From Hymenobacter sp. 15J16-1T3B (GTDB lineage Bacteria; Bacteroidota; Bacteroidia; Cytophagales; Hymenobacteraceae), in contig NZ_JAJFAV010000004.1 of NCBI RefSeq assembly GCF_020711235.1, positions 186,001 to 250,000 on the forward strand: DNA of 64,000 nucleotides, written 5' to 3'. The notes beneath the pieces are model-generated. The model did not search any database and was not told the DNA's origin. It was given only the letters and a program-made list of their open reading frames with translations. The translations under genes were made by a program, and so were the position numbers. Below are positions 58,178 to 64,000 of this stretch, piece after piece (the first letter of the stretch is position 1; the number at the start of each line of letters is the position of its first letter).

Positions 58178-59485
58178 TTATTTGGCCTCCGGGGCCGGGG
58201 AAGTCACCGCCTCGCGCACCTGCAGCTTGAACTTGGCCGGCAGGTCGCGGGCGGTGGTGTTGGGGTATTTCTGGGTGTAGAGCAGGGCTACCACCTTCAG
58301 CTTCGGGTCGACCCAGTACGTGGTGCCGAAGATGCCGCCCCACTCGTAGCTGCCCTCCGAGAGGCCGGATTTGGCCGCCGTAGCCGCCGTGGTGACGCTA
58401 AAGCCCAGGCCAAACTTGTTGCCGCCCTGCTCCAGCGCGCCCATCTGGTTGCTGGTCATCAGGCGCACCGTAGCGGGTTTGAGCAGGCGCCGGCCGCCGT
58501 ACTCGCCCTCGTTGAGCAGCATCTGCAAGAGCACGGCGTAATCGTCGATGGTGGACGAGAGGCCCGCCCCGCCCGAAAAGTAGGTGCCGGCCAGCTTGGG
58601 GTAGTCGGGCTGCATGTGGCCCCAGGCCTGCATGGGCGCGAGGGTTTTGCCCGGCCCTTCCTCGGTGTAGAGCCGGGCCAGCCGGGCCTGCTTGTCGGCG
58701 GGCAGGTAGAAGTAGGTGTCGCGCATGCCCAGGGGCTCAAACAGGCGCCGGCGCAGGAACTGGTCGAGCGGCTGCCCGCTCAGCACTTCGATGAGCCGGC
58801 CCACCACGTCCACGCTCAGCCCGTAGGTAAACCGTTCCCCGGGCTGGTGCAGCAGCGGCAAGGGCCCGAGCTTGTCCATGGCCGCGGCCAGGGTGCCCTC
58901 GGGCGAGCCAATGCCGCTCGGAATGCCAGCTTTGGCGTAAATGGCCCGCGCCTCCGGGCTGCCGATGACCGGGTAGCCTAGGCCGGAGGTGTGGGTGAGC
59001 AGCTGCCGGATGGTTATTTCCGCCTTGGCCGGCACCGTGGTGTAGCTGGAGTCCTGGGGGTTGAACGAGGCCAGCACCCGCGGGTGGGCAAAGGCCGGCA
59101 GGTACTTACTCACCGGGTCGTCGAGCTGAAACTTGCCCTCGTCGTAGAGCAGCATCAGCCCCACGCTGGCCACGGCCTTGGTCTGGGAGGCAATGCGGAA
59201 GATGGCCTCGGGCTGCAGCGGCGTGCGGGCCGCCACGTCGGCGTAGCCGAAGGCTTTGCGGTAGAGTACCTTGCCGTCCTGGGCCACCAGGGCAATGACG
59301 CCCGGTTCCTTGCCCGCCGCCACGTACTCCTGCAGCAGCGCGTCGAGGGCCGGGTGGGCCTGGGGCTGCGCCACGAGGGTGCGGGCCGCCAGGCGCGCGG
59401 CCTTGCGGACCGGCGCCGCGGTTTGGGCGGCGGCACCCGGCCCGAGGGCCAGCGCGAGCAGAAAAACGGAAACGACCTGTTTCAT
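58178..59485 (-). CDS. Exported serine hydrolase of the beta-lactamase/esterase family
   Basis: 435 residues from ATG 59485 (MKQVVSVFLLALALG); a TTG three codons upstream is less likely. Signal peptide to about AAAQ. Class C beta-lactamase-like fold with Ser100-Gln-Thr-Lys103 (IASQTKAVAS), Tyr in FTYGLSVDVVG in place of the usual YSN, and GGIFGTTYWVDP where HTG/KTG-type motifs lie. Related proteins are esterases, D-aminopeptidases or depolymerases. Its place between scoA and scoB hints at an exported hydrolase that releases a hydroxy- or keto-acid substrate, for example from an ester; that is inference. Confidence 0.88.
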   Translation of the reverse strand: MKQVVSVFLLALALGPGAAAQTAAPVRKAARLAARTLVAQPQAHPALDALLQEYVAAGKEPGVIALVAQDGKVLYRKAFGYADVAARTPLQPEAIFRIASQTKAVASVGLMLLYDEGKFQLDDPVSKYLPAFAHPRVLASFNPQDSSYTTVPAKAEITIRQLLTHTSGLGYPVIGSPEARAIYAKAGIPSGIGSPEGTLAAAMDKLGPLPLLHQPGERFTYGLSVDVVGRLIEVLSGQPLDQFLRRRLFEPLGMRDTYFYLPADKQARLARLYTEEGPGKTLAPMQAWGHMQPDYPKLAGTYFSGGAGLSSTIDDYAVLLQMLLNEGEYGGRRLLKPATVRLMTSNQMGALEQGGNKFGLGFSVTTAATAAKSGLSEGSYEWGGIFGTTYWVDPKLKVVALLYTQKYPNTTARDLPAKFKLQVREAVTSPAPEAK

Positions 59486-59509
59486 GGGAGCCAAGGCGCG
59501 GTCAGAAAC

Positions 59510-60211
59510 CTACTGCGCGGCGCGGACCGTGCGCTGCTCGATGCGCTTCTCGTAGTTTTTGCCCTGGAAAATGCGCTGCACGTAAATGCCCGGCGTGTGA
59601 ATCTGGTTGGGGTCCAGCTCGCCGGCGGGCACCAGCTCCTCCACCTCGGCCACCGTGATTTTGCCGGCGGCGGCCATCATTGGGTTGAAGTTGCGGGCCG
59701 TGCCCTTGTAGATGAGGTTGCCGGCGGTGTCGCCCTTCCAGGCTTTCACCAGGGCGTAGTCGGCGTGCAGGGCGGTTTCGAGCAGGTACATCTTGCCGTT
59801 GAACTCGCGGCTTTCCTTGCCCTGGCCCACCTCGGTGCCGTAGCCGGCCGGGGTGTAGAAGGCCGGGATGCCCGCCCCGCCGGCCCGGCAGCGCTCGGCC
59901 AGGGTGCCCTGCGGAATCAGCTCCACTTCCAGCTCGCCCGAGAGCAGCTGCCGTTCGAACTCGGCGTTTTCGCCCACGTAGCTGGAAATCATCTTCTTCA
60001 CCTGCCGCTGCTGCAAGAGCAGCCCGATGCCGAAGTCGTCGACGCCGGCGTTGTTGGAAATGCAGGTCAGGTTCTTCACGCCCAGGCGCAGCAGCTCCTG
60101 GATGCCGTTTTCGGGAATGCCGCACAGGCCGAAGCCGCCCAGCATCAGCGTCATGCCGTCGGCGACGCCCTGCAGCGCAGCCTGCGCGTCGGACACTACT
60201 TTGTTGATCAT
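59510..60211 (-). CDS. scoA: 3-oxoacid CoA-transferase subunit A
   Basis: Alpha subunit of the CoA-transferase, 233 residues from ATG 60211 ([16 protein letters not shown]). The frame upstream would overlap the preceding gene and is Arg/Pro-rich. Family motifs: [16 protein letters not shown] and [18 protein letters not shown], normal length. It is first in the operon, with a well-placed promoter upstream overlapping the previous stop codon. It works with ScoB. Confidence 0.95.
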   Translation of the reverse strand: MINKVVSDAQAALQGVADGMTLMLGGFGLCGIPENGIQELLRLGVKNLTCISNNAGVDDFGIGLLLQQRQVKKMISSYVGENAEFERQLLSGELEVELIPQGTLAERCRAGGAGIPAFYTPAGYGTEVGQGKESREFNGKMYLLETALHADYALVKAWKGDTAGNLIYKGTARNFNPMMAAAGKITVAEVEELVPAGELDPNQIHTPGIYVQRIFQGKNYEKRIEQRTVRAAQ

Positions 60212-60264
60212 AGGGTTGGGAATGGGGAAACGAGCGAGTCGCCAGCCACCGGGCCGGCGCGGCG

Positions 60265-60295
60265 CAAACCTACTCTTTCTTGCCCGCCCGCCCAA
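60265..60295 (-). promoter_or_regulatory. Promoter of the scoA operon
   Basis: On the minus strand TTG (60295-60293) and TAGGTTTG (60272-60265, exact TAnnTTTG) are 20 bases apart. The -7 box overlaps the stop codon of the upstream gene (TAG at 60272-60270). Transcription would start near 60258, leaving a leader of about 47 bases. Confidence 0.65.
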
Positions 60296-61523
60296 CGCCG
60301 CCGTCCGCGGGCGGCTCGTAGTCCACGGGCAGCAGCTCCCCGATTCGCTCAAAGCCCCAGTAGCCTTCCGTGAACACCGCCAGCGGGTCGAGCAGCTGGC
60401 CAGTGGGCGTAATTGCTATGGCCGGCAGCAGCAAGTGCAGCACCGACACCTGCTGCTCGGGCCGCGCGGCCGGCTCGCCCACGCGGTGGGGCAGGGCATA
60501 GGCCGGGTCGGGCGGTTCGCGCAGGTAGGTCACCTGTACTAGGTCGCGGAAGCGCAACAGCAGCGCGTGGCCGTCGGCGCTGGGGCGGCGCAGGCTGTCG
60601 GCGGGCAGGGGGCGGGTGTAGAGGTAGGCGTACTGGGGCGGCTCCCGCAGCCGCTGCAGCAGCGAGTCGGCCGGGTGCCACACCTCGCCGGCGTGGCGCT
60701 GGCGCTCCAAACTCAGCAGCGAATCGGCCCGCACCCAGCGCGGGTTGGGCACGCGGCGCAGGCGGTTGGCCACGAAGCCTTCCTCCGTTAATTGGCCGGT
60801 GCGCACGCTGCGCAGAAAGTGGGGCAAGGAGCCGCGGTACGCGGTGAGCCGGTTGGCGGCCCAGCGCGCCCGCCGCGCCGCGCTCTTGGTGGGCAACTCC
60901 TCGAACACCGGCCAGGCGTAGTACGACTGCACCTGCTCGCGGAAGTTGATTTGAAAGTGCAGGCCGTAGAACCGGATGCGGTAGCCCAGCGCCGCGTTAT
61001 CGACCTGCAGGTAGTCGTAGGCTTCGGCCGTCAGCTCCCCGCTGCCCGGGTCGAAGTCCACGCGCACGCCGTCGGGGTTGCGGATGCGGCACTGCCCGGA
61101 AAACGCGGTGGTGCCCACAAACAGCTCCACGAAGCGCTGGTAGTCCTCGGGCCGGTTGCGGTGGGGCCGCACCACCACGCCCGCCAGCTGCTGACTGAGC
61201 GGCGCCGGCCGCAGCTGCACCGTGACGGGCGCCGCGCCCACCTGCACGCCCCGCCGGGCGAGGCGGTAGCCGAGGTAAGAGCACACCACGTCGTACGAAC
61301 CCGCGGGCACGTTGGGCAGGGTGAAACGGCCTTGCGCGTCGGTGGTGGCGCCGCGGGTGGTGTTGGCCAAAAACACGCTGGCAAATGCCAGCGGCGCCTG
61401 CGTAAGGGAGTCGCGCACTTCGCCGCTGATGCTGGCCTGGGCCTGCGCGGCGCCCGGCAACGCCAGCGTGCCCAGCACTACCAGCAGCCAGCGCCACCCC
61501 AAGCGAAGCAATAGGCCGTGCAT
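60270..61523 (-). CDS. Carboxypeptidase-regulatory-domain protein, paralog 1
   Basis: 417 residues from ATG 61523. Signal peptide to about AAQAQ; CarboxypepD_reg-like beta domain (about 32-110: [20 protein letters not shown], then [20 protein letters not shown]); then a 300-residue domain beginning [20 protein letters not shown] that is shared with the gene at the right edge of the window (for example [20 protein letters not shown] and [15 protein letters not shown]). This second domain recurs in Bacteroidota proteins of unknown function. It is probably surface or periplasmic. Confidence 0.85.
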   Translation of the reverse strand: MHGLLLRLGWRWLLVVLGTLALPGAAQAQASISGEVRDSLTQAPLAFASVFLANTTRGATTDAQGRFTLPNVPAGSYDVVCSYLGYRLARRGVQVGAAPVTVQLRPAPLSQQLAGVVVRPHRNRPEDYQRFVELFVGTTAFSGQCRIRNPDGVRVDFDPGSGELTAEAYDYLQVDNAALGYRIRFYGLHFQINFREQVQSYYAWPVFEELPTKSAARRARWAANRLTAYRGSLPHFLRSVRTGQLTEEGFVANRLRRVPNPRWVRADSLLSLERQRHAGEVWHPADSLLQRLREPPQYAYLYTRPLPADSLRRPSADGHALLLRFRDLVQVTYLREPPDPAYALPHRVGEPAARPEQQVSVLHLLLPAIAITPTGQLLDPLAVFTEGYWGFERIGELLPVDYEPPADGGVGRAGKKE

Positions 61524-61561
61524 AAAGACTCGGGCAGGATGTGAGCCCCGCACCGGCGGCG

Positions 61562-62983
61562 TTAGCGTTTAAACAAGTGCATGCGCCCCGTCTTGCCCTG
61601 GCCGTTGGTGCCCACCAGCAAGTAGGCCCCCGGCCGCAGGCCCCGCAACGACAGCTGGGCCGTGCCGCCCGCTACCGCCGGCCAGCAAGCCACTTGGTGG
61701 CCCGACAAGTCGTAGAGGTACAGCGGGTGCGTGGTGGCGTAGGAGTTGGTGACGGTGAGCAGCTCGTCGTCGGTTACGGGGTTGGGCCAGGCGGCCAGGG
61801 CCGTCGGGGCGCCCAGCTCCAGCTCGGCAAAACTCCCGAGCCGCAGAAACAGGCCCTCGGTCACGTCGCCGGCCAGGAAGAACGAGCCGGGCGCGTCGCC
61901 GGGCAGCACGCTGGCCACGGAACCGCGGCCGGTGGCGTCGAGGTTGGTCACGGCCGGCTGGTTGGAGGCTTCCAGCTGCTGAATGGTGCCGTTCGGGTTG
62001 AGCAGGGCCAGGTAATGCGTGATGATGTGGCTGTTGCGCACCGTAAAGCCGCTCAGCAGCACTTCGCCGCTGGGCGAGGCCGCCCACTGCTCGGGGCTGA
62101 GCACATTCCCGTCGGGGGTAAACAAGTCGCGGGACCACTGCACCCCGCTCACGCCCAGCGAGAGGCGGTGCAGGTGGCCGTCGTAGGCCAGGAAGTCATT
62201 GCCGCCGAGGGCCAGCAGCTTCGTCGGGCCGATGTAGGAGCCGGGCAGCACCGTTTCGGCTCCGCGCACCCCGTCATCCGACACGAAGATGACCTTGGCC
62301 ACGGCACTCGTGGCCGACAAGGAGGTGTAGCCGCTGGCGCCCACCAGCACGCCCCCCGGCTGCGGCAGCAAGGTGTTGATGACGGAGCGCACCACCGGCA
62401 TGCCAAAATCCAGCGGCAGCAGCTGGCGCTGGGTGCCGTCGGCCTGCAGGTAGAGCAGCGAGGCCGCCATGCCGCGGTCCGAGAGGGCCACGACGAAGCC
62501 CTGGTGCGAGTCGTCGGGGGCCAGGTCGACGATGCGGCGCGAGCTGCCGCTGAAGTCGCGCGTCCAGCGAATCGGGCCGCGCGGCGTCAGCGCCACCAGC
62601 AAGTTCGGGCTGCCGAAATCCGTGGCCAGCGGCGAGTTGACCAAGCCGAGCAGCAGGTCGCCCCGGCCATTCTGGCTGGCGGCGCGCACGAAAATGTGGG
62701 GAAAGCCGGGCACGTCCAGCCGCTGCTCCCAGAGCTGGCGGCCGCGGGCGTCGGTGCGCACCAGCAGCAGGCGGCGCGGAGCCGGCTGGCTGCTGCTGGC
62801 TTGCTTGAGCAGTTCTTCGCCCACGAGCAGAAACCCGCCGTCGGGCTGGCGCAGGGCCTTGATGCACGACTGCGGTCGGGGGCCGGAATACAGCTGCTGC
62901 CAGCTCGGTTGGGCGGCGGCCGTGCGCAGCAGCAGCGCGCAGAGGGCGCTCAGCAGGATGCGAAGTGCAGAGGAGGGTAGCAT
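61562..62983 (-). CDS. Exported protein with T9SS sorting domain, probable beta-propeller
   Basis: 473 residues from ATG 62983 (MLPSSALRILLSALCALLL). Signal peptide to about AAAQ. The mature part shows repeated blocks of the type LLVRTDARGRQLWEQRL and VALTPRGPIRWTRDF, spaced as in beta-propeller blades. The C-terminal 80 residues are a sorting domain (AWPNPVTDDELLTVTNSY to GRMHLFKR). It sits between two paralogous carboxypeptidase-regulatory-domain genes on the same strand. Confidence 0.84.
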   Translation of the reverse strand: MLPSSALRILLSALCALLLRTAAAQPSWQQLYSGPRPQSCIKALRQPDGGFLLVGEELLKQASSSQPAPRRLLLVRTDARGRQLWEQRLDVPGFPHIFVRAASQNGRGDLLLGLVNSPLATDFGSPNLLVALTPRGPIRWTRDFSGSSRRIVDLAPDDSHQGFVVALSDRGMAASLLYLQADGTQRQLLPLDFGMPVVRSVINTLLPQPGGVLVGASGYTSLSATSAVAKVIFVSDDGVRGAETVLPGSYIGPTKLLALGGNDFLAYDGHLHRLSLGVSGVQWSRDLFTPDGNVLSPEQWAASPSGEVLLSGFTVRNSHIITHYLALLNPNGTIQQLEASNQPAVTNLDATGRGSVASVLPGDAPGSFFLAGDVTEGLFLRLGSFAELELGAPTALAAWPNPVTDDELLTVTNSYATTHPLYLYDLSGHQVACWPAVAGGTAQLSLRGLRPGAYLLVGTNGQGKTGRMHLFKR

Positions 62984-63083
62984 GGACTCGATAGGCAGAA
63001 TGGTAAATGCAACACGCTGGGCCCTAGGCCCGCCTAAATGTACGGCGGCCGCGAGCAGAAGGTACACGCCGGCTCGTTAACGC

Positions 63084-63120
63084 GCCGGGGCGCCCGCCGA
63101 GATGCGACGGGCGCCCCGGC
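63084..63120 (-). terminator. GC-rich hairpin, possible terminator
   Basis: A 13-bp perfect stem (63084-63096 with 63108-63120) with an 11-base loop, 16 bases after the stop of the last gene in the window on the minus strand. It lacks a T-run, so its function as a terminator is only likely. Confidence 0.6.
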
Positions 63121-63136
63121 GGCCAGTTGCGGGACG

Positions 63137-64000
63137 TTATTTGGATTTGCCGGGCGGCGCGGCGGGCGGCGTGGGCACGTAGTCGAAGGGCAGGAACTCC
63201 CCGATTTTCTCGAAGCCCCAGTACTCGCCTACCGACACGGCCAGCGGGTTGAGCAGGGAGCCGTCGGCCTGGATTTCGGCGCGGCGCCCGTTGAGCCGCA
63301 GCCGCGACACCTCGCGCAAGGCGGGGTAGGCCGTGCGCGAGGCGCCCAGCGGCGACATGGCCTGCTTGTAGCGCGGGTCGGGCGCTTCGCCGAAGTAGGC
63401 CACCTGCAGCTCGCCGGTGAAGTTCAGAAACACCCGCTTGCCGTCGGCCGACACCTGGCGGATGCTGTCGATGGGCAGGGCGGCGGGGTTGAGCGTGGCG
63501 TAGATGGGCGCCGAGCGGCTCCACAGCCGCAGCGAATCTTTCTCCGATTTGGTCAGGTCGCTGCCGTCGGGGTGGCGCTCCAGCAGCATCTGACGCAGGC
63601 TGTCGGTCTGGCCAAAGCGCTTGTTCACCGTCACCTTGATCTGCTGGGCCATGAAGTTTTCGGTGCGCAGGCGGTTGCGGTACACGCTGCGCAGAAAGTG
63701 CATAAACGAGCCGTTGTAGGCCTTCAGGCGGTTAGCGGCCCACAGCCTCTGCTGAGCCTCGTCCTTGGGCTTCATTTCCTCGAACACCGGCTGTCCGTAG
63801 TACGACACGGAGCCGTCCTCGGGGTCGTAGCTAAACTCCAGGCCGAAGTACTTCAGGCGGTAGCCCAGCGCGTCGTTGTCGACCTGCAAATACTCCTTGG
63901 CCCGGGCCCGCAGCTGTTTGTCCTCCTCGTCGAAGAAAACGCGCACGGCCTCGGGGTTGCTCACGTGGCACTGCTCCGAAAACTGCGAGCCGCCCAGAAA
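63137..64000 (-). CDS. Carboxypeptidase-regulatory-domain protein, paralog 2 (5' end missing)
   Basis: The 3' part of a paralog of the gene at 60270-61523. The frame is open to the right edge and begins FLGGSQFSEQCHVSNPEAVRV, matching [21 protein letters not shown] in the paralog. The GTG at 63964 is therefore internal. Shared segments include YLQVDNDALGYRLKYFG, RLWAANRLKAYNGSFMHFLRSV and YWGFEKIGEFLPFDY. The expected signal peptide and regulatory domain lie outside the window. The C-terminus is Pro/Ala-rich. Function unknown. Confidence 0.86.
   Translation of the reverse strand, partial: FLGGSQFSEQCHVSNPEAVRVFFDEEDKQLRARAKEYLQVDNDALGYRLKYFGLEFSYDPEDGSVSYYGQPVFEEMKPKDEAQQRLWAANRLKAYNGSFMHFLRSVYRNRLRTENFMAQQIKVTVNKRFGQTDSLRQMLLERHPDGSDLTKSEKDSLRLWSRSAPIYATLNPAALPIDSIRQVSADGKRVFLNFTGELQVAYFGEAPDPRYKQAMSPLGASRTAYPALREVSRLRLNGRRAEIQADGSLLNPLAVSVGEYWGFEKIGEFLPFDYVPTPPAAPPGKSK

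Noticed and set aside
56271-58343. 690-codon minus-strand frame read as one protein
   Set aside because: The upstream part overlaps scoB in another phase and crosses the scoB terminator. A signal peptide at ATG 57389 marks the true start.
1-64000. tRNA, rRNA, riboswitch or phage genes
   Set aside because: Gaps between genes are short, and reading them showed no cloverleaf, conserved riboswitch core or integrase-like gene. A covariance search would be needed to exclude small RNAs.

Overview
The window comes from a high-GC member of the Bacteroidota, most likely Hymenobacter or a close relative in the Cytophagales. The support is an ACIII/cytochrome oxidase gene cluster of the type found in this phylum, several proteins with type IX secretion (T9SS) C-terminal sorting domains, Bacteroidota-type promoter elements (TTTG-N20-TAnnTTTG), few Shine-Dalgarno sequences, and strongly GC-biased third codon positions. 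No rRNA, tRNA, CRISPR array, insertion sequence or phage gene was seen.

Layout. (1) 1-12.8 kb, plus strand: respiratory cluster. It begins inside actC and continues actD-actE-actF (alternative complex III), then oxidase subunits II and I, a strong terminator, ctaA and ctaB (heme A synthesis), two subunit III-type proteins, subunit IV, a SCO copper chaperone, a DUF420 membrane protein, a small CxxC membrane protein and a DUF983 protein. (2) 12.9-21.8 kb, plus: a 1231-residue membrane sensor histidine kinase, a CPBP-family membrane protease, a 1288-residue outer-membrane beta-barrel protein and a small lipoprotein gene broken by one TGA. (3) 21.9-23.7 kb, plus: an NsrR-like Rrf2 repressor and flavohemoglobin Hmp, each preceded by a copy of the same palindromic operator. 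(4) 23.8-34.9 kb: an exonuclease, a TPR protein and a small membrane protein, then a purine (urate) catabolism island on the minus strand (allB-allC-allE-uraD-uraH-DUF6986) divergent from puuD, a membrane urate hydroxylase with its own cytochrome c domain. Five copies or fragments of a GTCAT-ended palindromic repeat lie only in this 10-kb stretch. (5) 34.9-40.8 kb: twin lipoproteins, a GH20 hexosaminidase and a glycosyltransferase-like membrane protein. (6) 40.9-49.4 kb: a MoxR/DUF58/DUF4350/DUF4129/twin membrane protein/SpoIIM cluster on the minus strand, with a divergent RDD gene. (7) 49.4-64 kb, mostly minus: a hydrophilic small protein, a secreted M36 metalloprotease, a signal peptide-MORN-TonB_C pseudogene with two nonsense codons, a GNAT-nitrilase fusion, a T9SS cargo protein, a scoA-serine hydrolase-scoB operon, and two paralogous carboxypeptidase-regulatory-domain proteins flanking another T9SS cargo.

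How the genes work together. ACIII oxidises quinol and passes electrons to the aa3/caa3-type oxidase, whose heme and copper cofactors are supplied by CtaA, CtaB and SCO. PuuD would feed electrons from urate into the same cytochrome c pool. Its product is carried by UraH, UraD, AllB, AllC and AllE to ureidoglycolate, which releases glyoxylate. The DUF6986 protein (CitE/malate-synthase-like fold) is the best candidate in the island for handling that glyoxylate. The Rrf2/Hmp pair protects such a respiratory chain from nitric oxide.
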